Positions 25,447-35,120 of a DNA stretch of 42,539 nt are shown piece by piece. The first letter of the stretch is position 1; each line of letters opens with the position of its first letter. The DNA lies in the NCBI GenBank assembly GCA_903906315.1, contig CAIVJW010000057.1, positions 1 to 42,539 on the forward strand, given 5' to 3'. This stretch comes from an uncultured delta proteobacterium. Lineage in GTDB: Bacteria; Myxococcota_A; Polyangia; Polyangiales; Polyangiaceae. The notes below the pieces were generated by a model, which ran no database searches, was not told the origin of the DNA, and worked only from the letters and a program-made list of their open reading frames with translations. A program made the position numbers and the translations under genes.

Positions 25447-27561
25447 CTACTGCTTCTTGTCGAAGACCCGGGGCGGCTCGCCCTGGGTGACGGTGAAGCG
25501 GTAGCCCGAGGGCAGCTTGAACGACTGCGTGGTGAGGCTCGCGTCCGGCCAGCGGACGGTGACCTCGGCCTCGCACGCCTCGCCGAGCCCGAAATGCAGG
25601 GTGAGGTCGTTCTGCGACCCGTACAGGCCGAAGCCGCCGTTGACCTCCTTCGTCTGCGTGACGTCGCCCGCCTTCACGGTCACGCGCGCGCCGATCGCGA
25701 GGCGGTTGGTCGCCGGGCCGCCCGTCAGCGACAGCTCGACGAAGTTGCCGGCCTGTCCGAGGACGTTCTCGAAGAGCTTCACCTGGCCCGTCGCGTAGCA
25801 GTCGTCCTTGCCCTTGCACAGGTAGTTGCCGCCGCAGCGCATCCGCGAGTGGCCGACGACGAGGTCGAGATCGCCGTCCTGATCGAAGTCCGCGACCGCG
25901 CTGCCGTGGCTCCGGTGCTGCTCGAAGAAGTCGCCCGCCGCGACGCTCTCGAACCTCGCCGGCGACACCTGGTGGTAGAGCAGGCCCACGTTGCAGGGGT
26001 AGTCGCTGTCGCCGTAGTAGATGTCCTGCCAGCCGTCGTTGTCGAAGTCGAGGATCGAGTGGGTCATCAGCCCCTCGTCCCAGCCAGCCCCCGTGTGCTT
26101 GCGCGCCAGGCCCGTCACGTCGTTGCCCGGCCGCTCGAACGTGAGGTCGGCGGCGCCCGTGTTGCGCACGAGCTCGGCCTTGTCGGCCGACGATCCGACG
26201 TCCCAGTGGGCGATCTCGCCGGTCACGAGGTCGAGGTGGCCGTCGTTGTCGATGTCGGCGCACTCGGTCGACGCGCTGTTGCCGCCGAGGCGGTACGGCT
26301 CGCGATCGCTGTCGTGGCTCCAGCGGAAGGCGTCGGCGTCGACCTTGCACGCGATGTACTTGGGCGCCGGGACGCCCGCGCAGTCCTCGGCGTCGGGGTG
26401 CAGCGTGCACCAGCAGCGCGCCGACTCGTTGTCGCTCCAGTCGACGCCGTCGTCGAAGGCGTAGCCCGACTGGACGCTGTAGTTCTCGTACATGAACCCG
26501 TTGTCCGCGCCCTTGCCGCGCCAGAGGTGGTTCGGCGCGCGGCCGTAGGAGCCGCCGAGCAGCTCGGGGTTGCCGTCGCCGTCGAGGTCGCACGCGTTGC
26601 CCGACCAGCCGACCGTGTTGCCCTTGCCCTGGTTGAGATCCTCGACCGTCGCCTTGCTCCAGTCGAGGCTCTGCACGCCCTTCGCCGCGGTCACGTCGGT
26701 GAAGCCGCCCTTGCCGTCGCCCTGATAGAGCCGATCGACGAGAGGCATCGAGTTGTAGGTGTTCTCGACGACCCAGAGGTCGAGCTTGCCGTCGCGATCG
26801 AAGTCGATGAAGCTCGCGCTCGCGGGCGCGTCGCGCTCGGGCTTCTTCTTGCGGATCGGGCTCGTCGCGGGGCCGAGCTCGAAGGTGCCGTCGGCCTTGC
26901 CGAGCAGCAGCTCGCTCGTCTCCAGCATGACGACCTTCGGGTCGTCGGTGTGGCCCGTGTAGACGTCGATGAGGCCGTCGTTGTTCACGTCGCCGAAGGC
27001 GACGACCTGGCCGGGCCGCCCCTTCGCGTCGTCCTTCGCCGTGCGGTTCTTGCGGAGGCCCGACTTCTCGGTGACGTCCTCGAACGTGCCCTTGTGCGTG
27101 TTGCGCAGCAGCCACGTCTGTCGCACGCCGCCCGCGGCGAAGTCGTCGGGCGTCTCGCCGCCGCGCCGCACGACGAGGTCGGGCCAGCCGTCGTTGTCGA
27201 AGTCGACCGCGTCGAGGAGCACGCCCTCGGCCTGGATCGTGTCGAGCCCCCAGGCCGTCGTGGCCTCCTCGAAGATCTTGGTGCCGGGCTTCCACGCCTG
27301 CGCCTTGTTGCAGATGGCCGCCGGCAGATCCGGCGAGACGCCGCCCGCGCCTCCCTGCCCCGCGCCGCCGCCGCCGCCCGAGCCGCCCGATCCGGTCGTC
27401 GTGGAGCTCGTCGTGACCGCGGTGGTCGACGCCGCCTCGGGGGCGCTCGAGCCGCACGCCGCGGCGTAGATCACCGCGGTGAGCGCGCCGCAGGCGGCGA
27501 CGATCGGGCGCGCCGCGCGGAGGAAGGAGCGGGGAGGGCGAGGCGAGGAAGCGGAGCTCAT
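25447..27561 (-). CDS. CRTAC1-type FG-GAP/VCBS repeat lipoprotein with ASPIC/UnbV domain
   Basis: 704 residues. N-terminal export signal ends in AAAC (Cys about 37), followed by a Thr/Ser then Gly-rich linker (SGGSGGGGGAGQGGAGG). The body is a beta-propeller of FG-GAP/VCBS repeats, recognisable from calcium-binding loops DFDNDGWPDL, DVNNDGLIDV, DFDRDGKLDL, DLDGDGNPEL, DIDNDGHLDL, DFDNDGWQDI and DFDQDGDLDL. The C-terminal ~100 residues are an ASPIC/UnbV domain (NRLAIGARVTVKAG to TVRWPDAS). CxC-type cysteines (ARCWCTLHPDAEDC) occur in mid-protein. Such proteins are exported, calcium-bound and of uncertain role, perhaps in adhesion. TAGCCT lies 9 nt before ATG 27561. Confidence 0.92.
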   Translation of the reverse strand: MSSASSPRPPRSFLRAARPIVAACGALTAVIYAAACGSSAPEAASTTAVTTSSTTTGSGGSGGGGGAGQGGAGGVSPDLPAAICNKAQAWKPGTKIFEEATTAWGLDTIQAEGVLLDAVDFDNDGWPDLVVRRGGETPDDFAAGGVRQTWLLRNTHKGTFEDVTEKSGLRKNRTAKDDAKGRPGQVVAFGDVNNDGLIDVYTGHTDDPKVVMLETSELLLGKADGTFELGPATSPIRKKKPERDAPASASFIDFDRDGKLDLWVVENTYNSMPLVDRLYQGDGKGGFTDVTAAKGVQSLDWSKATVEDLNQGKGNTVGWSGNACDLDGDGNPELLGGSYGRAPNHLWRGKGADNGFMYENYSVQSGYAFDDGVDWSDNESARCWCTLHPDAEDCAGVPAPKYIACKVDADAFRWSHDSDREPYRLGGNSASTECADIDNDGHLDLVTGEIAHWDVGSSADKAELVRNTGAADLTFERPGNDVTGLARKHTGAGWDEGLMTHSILDFDNDGWQDIYYGDSDYPCNVGLLYHQVSPARFESVAAGDFFEQHRSHGSAVADFDQDGDLDLVVGHSRMRCGGNYLCKGKDDCYATGQVKLFENVLGQAGNFVELSLTGGPATNRLAIGARVTVKAGDVTQTKEVNGGFGLYGSQNDLTLHFGLGEACEAEVTVRWPDASLTTQSFKLPSGYRFTVTQGEPPRVFDKKQ

Positions 27562-27570
27562 GGTGCCCCG

Positions 27571-27576
27571 AGGCTA
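27571..27576 (-). promoter_or_regulatory. -10 box of the CRTAC1-type gene
   Basis: TAGCCT (minus strand, 27576-27571) ends 9 nt before ATG 27561, matching the arrangement before the CBM9-like gene. A weak CGGGG in the gap is a possible but poor ribosome site. Confidence 0.3.
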
Positions 27577-27631
27577 CCATGGGGACGCGCGACGCCGGGC
27601 GGGGCGCTACCGACCCCGACGCACTCCCGCG

Positions 27632-28413
27632 CTAGCCCGGGCCGCGGAGCCGCCGCCTCGCGAGGTCCACGGCGAGCAGCGCGGCGAACCGAGGGTTGTG
27701 CAGGGCGTACCTGCGCACCGTCCTGCGCGGCTCCGTCCCGAGCCGGTACAGCCACTCGAGCCCGCTATCCTGCATCCACCCCGGCGCCATCGCCTTCGCG
27801 CCCGCGAGCAGATCGATCGCCGCGCCGACCGCGAGGCACGGCACGCCGACAGCGACGCCGTGCAGCCCGACCCACCGCTCCTGCCTCGGACAGCCCAGCC
27901 CGACGATCACGATCCGCGCGCCGCTCTCGCGGATCCGGGCGACGTCGGCCTCGGCCGCGCCCCACAGCGCCTCTCCGAATGGCGGCGCGATCGTGCCCGC
28001 GATCCGCGCGCCCGGCGCGAGGTCGCCCGCGATTCGCCTCGTCATCGCGTCGAGCGTCGCCCGCGTCGCGCCGTAGAGGAACACGGGCAGGCCCTCCGCC
28101 GCGGCGGCGACGATCACCCGTCGCGTGAGCTCCGGCCCGTAGACGCGGCCGGGCAGCCGCGGCGCGCCCGTCGCGTCGAGCGCCCAGCGCAGCGGCTGGC
28201 CGTCCGGCACCACGAGCTCGAACGCTTCGAGCGCCCGCGCGAGCGCGGGGTCGTCGCGCGCCTCCATCACGACGTGCACGTTGGCCGCCGCGACGCGCAG
28301 CGGACGGCCCGCGCGCGCGGCCTCGATCACGCGCCCGACCGCCTCGTCGTAGTCGACGCGGTCGACGCGCACCCCGAGGACGCGCCCGCTCGGGCCCGAC
28401 AGGCCCACTCCGA

Positions 28414-28417
<4 letters not shown>
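27632..28417 (-). CDS. WecG/TagA/CpsF-family glycosyltransferase
   Basis: 261 residues. This GT26 family adds N-acetylmannosamine(uronic acid) or a related sugar to a lipid-linked intermediate in surface-polysaccharide or teichoic-acid synthesis. Visible are [15 protein letters not shown], the AANVHVV segment, [12 protein letters not shown] with the conserved Asp72, [10 protein letters not shown], and [14 protein letters not shown]. It ends in a basic region ([13 protein letters not shown]) like the membrane-contacting tail of TagA. In TagA enzymes a Thr precedes the Asn of the T-x-N motif; here the position is Ala44. The start codon overlaps the fumarase stop by 4 nt (ATGA), so translation is probably coupled. 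No other polysaccharide genes are nearby. Confidence 0.9.
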
Positions 28418-30066
<1,649 letters not shown>

Positions 30067-30096
30067 GGTCCTCGCTCCCGGTTTCTCGGCGGCGCG

Positions 30097-30102
30097 AGCA
30101 TA
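30097..30102 (-). promoter_or_regulatory. -10 box of the fumarase gene
   Basis: TATGCT on the minus strand (30102-30097) would give a leader of about 24 nt carrying the GGGAG/GAGGA ribosome site before ATG 30066. No strong -35 is seen. Confidence 0.35.
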
Positions 30103-30216
30103 CCGGCGCGCGCGCGCCCGGGCACCGCCGCGATGGCCAAATTCGCCCATCGATCGAGGCCATCTTGACCTCGCCGCCCCTTGCCCATACGCGACCTCGC
30201 CCCGTCCGGGCGGTGG

Positions 30217-30222
30217 TATCGT
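30217..30222 (+). promoter_or_regulatory. -10 box of the NfeD/SPFH operon
   Basis: TATCGT ends 8 nt before ATG 30231. A GGGGA in this gap is too close to be a normal ribosome site if transcription starts about 7 nt after the hexamer, so a leaderless or nearly leaderless message is likely. Confidence 0.4.
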
Positions 30223-30230
30223 GGGGATCC

Positions 30231-30809
30231 ATGGGGCTCGTCTACCTCGCCGCTCTGGTCCTCGCGCTCGGGGCGATCGTCGTGCCGCAGCTCGTCGGCG
30301 GGCACGCGGCGGACGGCGTGGACGGGGTCGCCGGCGGTCACGACGCGGGCGCCGCGCACGCCGGCGCCGAGCTGGGCCACGGCGAGCCCTTCGTCGCGCT
30401 CTTCCTGTCGCTTCGCTTCTGGTCGTTCGCGGCGCTCGGCTTCGGCCTCTCGGGATCGCTGCTGCACGCCTTCGCCCTCGCCGCTCCGGGCGTCGTCCTC
30501 GGCCTCGCGATCGGGTCGGGCGCGCTGTCGGGGATCTTCGCGGCCCTCGTGTTCCGCGCGTTGCGGCGAGGGTCGACCGGCGCGGCGGTCGCCACGAGCG
30601 CGGCCGTCGGGCGCGTCGGGCGGGTGGTCGTCGCGTGCGCGCGAGGGCGCGTCGGGCAGGTGCGGCTCGAGCTCGCGGGGCAGGCGGTCGACCTCGCGGC
30701 CACGACGTCGGAGGACCTCCTCGCGCGCGGCGAATCCGTGGTCGTCTCCGAGATCGGCCGGGATGGCACGGTGCACGTCGTGCGCAGCCCGCCGGAGCTG
30801 GCGCCGTAG
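30231..30809 (+). CDS. NfeD-like membrane protein with C-terminal OB-fold (YqiJ/YuaF type)
   Basis: 192 residues. Three hydrophobic helices (residues ~1-21, a second around [18 protein letters not shown], a third around [20 protein letters not shown]) are followed by a basic connector and a ~60-residue beta domain. That domain has [20 protein letters not shown] and ends [14 protein letters not shown], typical of the NfeD OB-fold. NfeD proteins accompany flotillin/SPFH proteins (YqiJ-YqiK, YuaF-FloT) and help form membrane microdomains. Here it leads two SPFH genes 82 nt downstream, consistent with that role. The His/Gly/Ala-rich stretch 24-50 between helices is unusual and could bind metal. 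Sequence similarity to NfeD is moderate. Confidence 0.75.
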   Translation: MGLVYLAALVLALGAIVVPQLVGGHAADGVDGVAGGHDAGAAHAGAELGHGEPFVALFLSLRFWSFAALGFGLSGSLLHAFALAAPGVVLGLAIGSGALSGIFAALVFRALRRGSTGAAVATSAAVGRVGRVVVACARGRVGQVRLELAGQAVDLAATTSEDLLARGESVVVSEIGRDGTVHVVRSPPELAP

Positions 30810-30878
30810 ACCCGGCACACGGCGCTCTGCTCGCGGCCCGGACCCGCTCGCGGCGAGCCGCGCGGCGCTCGCTCGTTG

Positions 30879-30884
30879 TACGCT
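30879..30884 (+). promoter_or_regulatory. -10 box before the first SPFH gene
   Basis: TACGCT (context TTGTACGCT) ends 7 nt before ATG 30892. A 13-bp palindrome gctcgcggcgagc lies at 30846-30858, upstream of it, and might be a regulator site. Confidence 0.35.
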
Positions 30885-30891
30885 GTTTCCC

Positions 30892-32256
30892 ATGAACACG
30901 AGTGCTCTCTCGTACGCGCTCGCAGGACCCTCGTCCCGCGCGCCGGTGGCGGACCTCGACCGGCTCGACCTCGCGGGCGACGACGCGACGGGGGTGGCGG
31001 TGCTCCTGGTCGCGGTCGCCCTCGTCGTCGGCGTGACCGTGCTGCTGGTGCTGGTGTCGCGGATCCTCTTCATTTGCAGGCCGAACGAGATCCTCGTCTT
31101 CAGCGGGCGCAGCCACGTGCTGCCGGACGGCACGACGAGCGGCTACAAGATCCTGCACGGCGGGCGTGGGTTCCGCGTGCCGTTCCTCGAGACGGTCGGG
31201 CGCATGGACATGCGGCTCTTCTCGGTCGAGGTCTCGGTCCACAACGCCTACTCGAAGGGAGGCATCCCGCTCAGCGTCGCGGCGATCGCGAACGTGAAGA
31301 TCGCCAGCTCCGACGCGGGCGTGCGCAACGCCGTCGAGCGCTTCCTCGACGCGCGGCCCGACCAGATCGCCGCCGCGGCGCAGCAGACGCTCGAGGGCGT
31401 GCTGCGCGAGGTCGTCTCGCAGCTCACGCCCGAGGAGGTGAACGAGGACCGCCTGAAGTTCGCCGACACGCTCGTCGACAACGCCCGCGACGACCTCGAC
31501 AAGCTCGGCCTCGAGCTCGACGTGCTCAAGGTGCAGCACGTCTCGGACGACCAGCAGTACCTCGCGAACCTCGGCCGGAGCCGCGTCGCGACCATGCTGC
31601 GCGACGCCTCCAACGCCGAGAACGCCGCGAATCAGGCCGTCGCCGAGGCGCAGGCGGCCGCCCGGCAGCGCGCCGAGACGGCGCAGAAGATCGCGGAGAC
31701 GGTCATTCTCCAGCGCCAGAACGCCACCCGCGGCGAGGTCGCGAGGCTCGAGGCCGAGGCGAAGCAGGTCGAGAACGAGGCGGCCGTCGCGGCCGAGACC
31801 GAGCGCGCGGTGGCCGAGCAGGAGCTGCAGGCGCTGCGCACCGAGCTCGAGAAGCTCCGCCTGCACTGCGACGTCGTCCTGCCCGCCGAGGCGCAGCGCA
31901 AGGCGGCCGAGCTCCGCGCGCGCGGCCTCGCGGCGCCGACGATCGAGGACGGCAAGGCCGCCGCCGAGGCGCTCCGCATGGTGGCCGCCGAGTGGCGCGC
32001 GGCCGGCGATCTCGGCCGCGAGGTGTTCGTGCTCCGCCAGCTGCGCGAGCTCGTCGCGGTCGCCGTCGCGCGCGTCGCCGGGGCGGAGATCGGGTCCGTC
32101 AGCGTCGTCGCCACCGGCGACGAGGACGCGTTCAGCGCGATCCTCGCGGCGTACCCGGCCGCGGTCGGGCGGGTGCTCGAGGAGCTCGGCAAGACCATGG
32201 GCATCGACGTCGCCGGGCTCCTCTCGGCCGAGCCGCTCGCCGCGAGGAGGTCGTGA
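30892..32256 (+). CDS. SPFH/flotillin-family protein, first of a pair
   Basis: 454 residues. One N-terminal membrane segment (~34-61) precedes the SPFH domain, whose start [12 protein letters not shown] is typical of flotillin/YqiK. In the middle lie [12 protein letters not shown] and NAVERFL. A long Ala/Glu/Arg coiled coil (~240-345, segments such as [19 protein letters not shown]) and a flexible C-terminal helix region follow. Flotillins oligomerise on membranes and organise microdomains. The next gene encodes a second SPFH protein with the same motifs but clearly different sequence; its ATG overlaps this stop (TGATG). The pair probably works as a mixed oligomer with the NfeD-like protein, which is inference from operon structure. 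Confidence 0.9.
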   Translation: MNTSALSYALAGPSSRAPVADLDRLDLAGDDATGVAVLLVAVALVVGVTVLLVLVSRILFICRPNEILVFSGRSHVLPDGTTSGYKILHGGRGFRVPFLETVGRMDMRLFSVEVSVHNAYSKGGIPLSVAAIANVKIASSDAGVRNAVERFLDARPDQIAAAAQQTLEGVLREVVSQLTPEEVNEDRLKFADTLVDNARDDLDKLGLELDVLKVQHVSDDQQYLANLGRSRVATMLRDASNAENAANQAVAEAQAAARQRAETAQKIAETVILQRQNATRGEVARLEAEAKQVENEAAVAAETERAVAEQELQALRTELEKLRLHCDVVLPAEAQRKAAELRARGLAAPTIEDGKAAAEALRMVAAEWRAAGDLGREVFVLRQLRELVAVAVARVAGAEIGSVSVVATGDEDAFSAILAAYPAAVGRVLEELGKTMGIDVAGLLSAEPLAARRS

Positions 32257-33578
32257 TGGGCATCTTCGTCGTCCTCGCGCTCACGGCCGTCGTCGTCGTC
32301 GGGCTCGTCGTCTACACCCTCAAGAGCCTGCTGCTCGTCAGCTCGCCCAACGAGGCGCTCATCCTGTCGGGCGGGACGCGGTCGGTCGAGGGGCGCACCG
32401 TCGGCTACCGATCCATCCGCGGCGGGCGCGCGGTGCGCGTGCCGCTCCTCGAGCGCGTCGACCGCATCAACCTGTCGAACATCCCCGTCGAGCTCCTGGT
32501 GAAGGGTGCGTACTCGAAGGGCGGCATCCCGCTCAACGTGCAGGGCGTGGCGCAGGTGAAGCTGCCCGGCGAGGAGCCGCGCCTGTCGAACGCGGTCGAG
32601 CGCTTCCTCGGCCGCACGCAGGCCGAGGTCGCGCAGGTCGCGCGCGAGATGCTCGAGGGCAACGTGCGCGGCGTGCTCGCGCAGCTCACGCCCGAGCAGG
32701 TCAACCAGGACAAGGCCGAGTTTGCCAACAAGCTGCTCGAGGAGGCGGAGCACGACATGCACCGCATCGGCCTCGTGCTCGACACGCTGAAGATCCAGAA
32801 CGTCACCGACGACGCCAACTACCTGAACTCGATCGGCCGCATCCGCGGCGCGAACGTGCGCATGGACGCGAGCATCGTCGAGGCGCGCATGCAGGCCGAG
32901 TCCGCCGAGCAGAAGATGGCGAACTGGGCGCAGTCCGAGGTCGCCAAGATCGACGCCGACCTCGCCATCGCGAGGCAGGAGACCGACAAGCGCGTCAAGG
33001 GCGCGCTGTCGCGGCGCGAGGCCATGATCGCGGAGGCGCAGGGGCAGGTGCTCGCGCAGATCGCCCAGGTGAAGGCCGAGATCGGCAGGCAGCAGGCGCG
33101 CGCGCTGCAGGTCGAGCGCAGGCTCGACGCGGACGTCATCCAGCCCTGCGAGGCCGAGCGCCGCAGCATGGAGGAGGCCGCTCGCGGCAAGGCGGCGTCG
33201 ATCGTCGAGAACGGGCGCGCCGAGGCGGAGGCGCTGAAGCGGCTCGTCGAGGAGTACAAGCGCGCGGGGTCGAACGCGCGGGAGGTGCTGCGGCTGCAGC
33301 AGATGATGCCGCTCGTGGCCGAGATCGCCGGCGCGTCGAGGCCCCTCTCGATCCAGCGGCTCGCGATCCTGCCGCGCGCGAGCCAGGGCGACGCCTCCCT
33401 GGCGCGCAGCGCGATCGCCACGGCCGAGGAGATCCGCGCCGCCACCGGCGTCGACCTCCCCGAGACGATGCGCCGCCTCGCGCGATCGCTGCCGGCCGCG
33501 TTGCCGCCGTCCGCCGCGCCGTCCGCCGCGACCACGCCAACGCCCGCGCCGCCGCCGCCGCCCCGGAGGGGAGCATGA
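32256..33578 (+). CDS. SPFH/flotillin-family protein, second of a pair
   Basis: 440 residues from ATG 32256, with GAGGAGG 6 nt upstream. The membrane anchor is at the extreme N-terminus ([20 protein letters not shown]), with no leading polar region, unlike its partner. The SPFH domain starts at [11 protein letters not shown] and carries [20 protein letters not shown] and [19 protein letters not shown] coiled coil follows (~215-330: [20 protein letters not shown]), then a conserved [12 protein letters not shown] end typical of YqiK-like flotillins. A Pro/Ala tail ends PPPPPRRGA. Its 3' end overlaps the CDF start by 4 nt. The shared segments show the two SPFH genes are ancient paralogues. Confidence 0.92.
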   Translation: MGIFVVLALTAVVVVGLVVYTLKSLLLVSSPNEALILSGGTRSVEGRTVGYRSIRGGRAVRVPLLERVDRINLSNIPVELLVKGAYSKGGIPLNVQGVAQVKLPGEEPRLSNAVERFLGRTQAEVAQVAREMLEGNVRGVLAQLTPEQVNQDKAEFANKLLEEAEHDMHRIGLVLDTLKIQNVTDDANYLNSIGRIRGANVRMDASIVEARMQAESAEQKMANWAQSEVAKIDADLAIARQETDKRVKGALSRREAMIAEAQGQVLAQIAQVKAEIGRQQARALQVERRLDADVIQPCEAERRSMEEAARGKAASIVENGRAEAEALKRLVEEYKRAGSNAREVLRLQQMMPLVAEIAGASRPLSIQRLAILPRASQGDASLARSAIATAEEIRAATGVDLPETMRRLARSLPAALPPSAAPSAATTPTPAPPPPPRRGA

Positions 33579-34534
33579 GCGGTGCGGTTTCGGGGGGCAG
33601 CGACACGGCCTCCGAGATTCGGACCCTTCGCACGACGGTCGTCATCTACGCGGTCCAGTTCGCGCTGAAGATCGGCGTCTACCTGGTCACGGGCGTGATG
33701 GCCCTGCTCGCCGAGGCGCTCCACACGCTGAGCGACGTCTTCGTCGCGGCGTTCCTGCTCGCCGCGCTCGTCATCTCGCGCAAGGACTCCGACGACGAGC
33801 ACCCCTACGGGCACGGCCGGGCGCAGTGGGTCGGCGCGCTCGTCGCCGCGACGCTGTTCATCTCGTTCACGAGCTTCGAGCTGCTCCGCGAGAGCGTCCC
33901 GGCGCTCGTCGCCCACCACGACACGAAGCACGAGCACCTCGGCCTCGCGGTCGCGGTGCTGGTGGTCTCGATGCTGATGGCGCTCGTCCCGCTGCTGATG
34001 CTCCTGCGCAAGAAGCCGCGGGGCGCCTCCGCGAAGGCGCAGCTCGTCGAGCTCGTCAACGATCAGCTCGGCCTCGTCGCCGCGCTCGTCGCGACGGTCT
34101 TCGTGATGTACGGCTTCCCCATCGCCGACCCGATCGCGGCGCTCTTCGTCGCGATCCTCATCGGCGTGAACGGCGCGTCGCTGTTCAAGGAGAACGCGTC
34201 GTCGCTGCTCGGCGAGTCGCCGGGGCGCGAGAAGATGACGAGGCTCGAGGCGACCGCGCGCGCCGTGCCGGGCGTGCTCGGCCTGCACGCGATGCGAGCG
34301 CAGCGCATCGGCCCCGACCACATCCACGGCGAGGTGCACATCGAGGTCGAGGGGGCGCTGCTCGTGCGTGACGGCCATCGCATCGCGGTGGACGTGCGCG
34401 CGGCCCTGCGGGCGGTCGAGCCCGGCAGCGACTGGGTGGTGCACGTCGACACGGGGCCGCCGCCGGAGGGCGAGTCCGAGGATGGGCCGGACAGCGCGCC
34501 CCCGGAGACGTCGCCGCACGCCTCCTCCCGCTGA
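33575..34534 (+). CDS. Cation diffusion facilitator (CDF) metal transporter
   Basis: 319 residues. CDF proteins export divalent metals (Zn, Mn, Fe, Co) from the cytoplasm by proton exchange. Six membrane helices are visible, including TTVVIYAVQFALKIGVYLVT and ALFVAILIGVNGASL. TM2 carries HTLSD (His50, Asp54) and TM5 carries ELVND (Glu159, Asp163), giving an H-D-E-D site where many relatives have H/D-D-H/D-D. HPYGHGR after TM2 is typical. The C-terminal cytoplasmic domain (from TARAVPGVLGLHAMRA) has the ferredoxin-like IHGEVHIEVEG strands. ATG overlaps the preceding SPFH stop (ATGA, with GGAG upstream), so it is translated with the flotillins. The preferred metal is not determined. Confidence 0.93.
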   Translation: MSGAVSGGSDTASEIRTLRTTVVIYAVQFALKIGVYLVTGVMALLAEALHTLSDVFVAAFLLAALVISRKDSDDEHPYGHGRAQWVGALVAATLFISFTSFELLRESVPALVAHHDTKHEHLGLAVAVLVVSMLMALVPLLMLLRKKPRGASAKAQLVELVNDQLGLVAALVATVFVMYGFPIADPIAALFVAILIGVNGASLFKENASSLLGESPGREKMTRLEATARAVPGVLGLHAMRAQRIGPDHIHGEVHIEVEGALLVRDGHRIAVDVRAALRAVEPGSDWVVHVDTGPPPEGESEDGPDSAPPETSPHASSR

Positions 34535-34574
34535 GGGCTTGCGCCGGGGGCGCCGGCTCGGGCACCCTCGATCC

Positions 34575-35036
34575 ATGAGCGACGAGCCCGACCCGAAGCC
34601 CCGCGCCCCCGAGGACGACGCGCTGCCGCCGACGCCGCTCGCCGGCCTCGCCAGGCTCGCGCGCGAGCGGCTCGGCCCCGAGCCCGACCGCGCCGGCCCC
34701 GCGGCCGTGCGCGCGATGGCCGCGACCGTGCGTGATCTCAAGGGCATGCCCGAGATCGTGGTCGGGCGCGAGAGCACGCACAGCATCCGCATCGCGCGGC
34801 GCGGCAAGGTCGGCTCGCTCGCGCTCGAGTACCTGCCGAGCATCCGCGCGCTCGAGCTCCGCTACCTCGGCTTCCCGGGGGCGGACCCGACGACCATCCG
34901 GATGCGCCGGTACACGTACGCGCCCGCGGACGACGCGAGCGGGACGTGGTCGCGCCTCGACGGCGGCGGAGAGCTCTTCGCGGACGTGCGCGACGCGATC
35001 GTGCGCCTCTATCCCGAGCTCGGCGACGTCGGCTGA
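34575..35036 (+). CDS. Hypothetical protein, last gene of the SPFH operon
   Basis: 153 residues from ATG 34575, 40 nt after the CDF stop and on the same strand. An acidic, Pro-rich N-terminus leads to a helix (PLAGLARLARERLG) and a beta-rich core: MPEIVVGRESTHSIRIARRG, SLALEYLPSIRALELRYLGF and IRMRRYTYAPADD. It ends in an acidic helix (FADVRDAIVRLYPELGDVG). No signal peptide or membrane segment is present, so it should be cytoplasmic. I recognise no family. Its position before a strong hairpin suggests it belongs to the NfeD/SPFH/CDF unit. Confidence 0.65.
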   Translation: MSDEPDPKPRAPEDDALPPTPLAGLARLARERLGPEPDRAGPAAVRAMAATVRDLKGMPEIVVGRESTHSIRIARRGKVGSLALEYLPSIRALELRYLGFPGADPTTIRMRRYTYAPADDASGTWSRLDGGGELFADVRDAIVRLYPELGDVG

Positions 35037-35067
35037 CCCCCCGGCAGCGGCCCGCATTCGAAACGAT

Positions 35068-35099
35068 CGCGCCCGCCGCAGGGGACCGCGGCGGGCGCG
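35068..35099. terminator. Bidirectional terminator-like hairpin
   Basis: A perfect 12-bp GC-only stem, cgcgcccgccgc (35068-35079) and gcggcgggcgcg (35088-35099), with an 8-nt loop aggggacc. It lies between the convergent stops of the hypothetical gene (35036) and the acyl-CoA ligase (35121). No U-tract follows on the plus strand; on the minus strand only a short GTTTC follows. It is likely to stop or slow transcription in both directions or to protect 3' ends. Confidence 0.6.
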
Positions 35100-35120
35100 T
35101 GACTGGCCGTCTCGCCCCGG

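Noticed and set aside
25594-28128. Long plus-strand frame antisense to the CRTAC1-type and glycosyltransferase genes
   Set aside because: A Val/Ala/Glu/Arg-rich shadow frame; both genes on the minus strand have clear domains.
30067-31866. Possible 600-residue N-terminal extension of fumarase
   Set aside because: The extension is antisense to the NfeD/SPFH genes, and fumarase reaches its normal length with correct Cys positions from ATG 30066, which also has a ribosome site.
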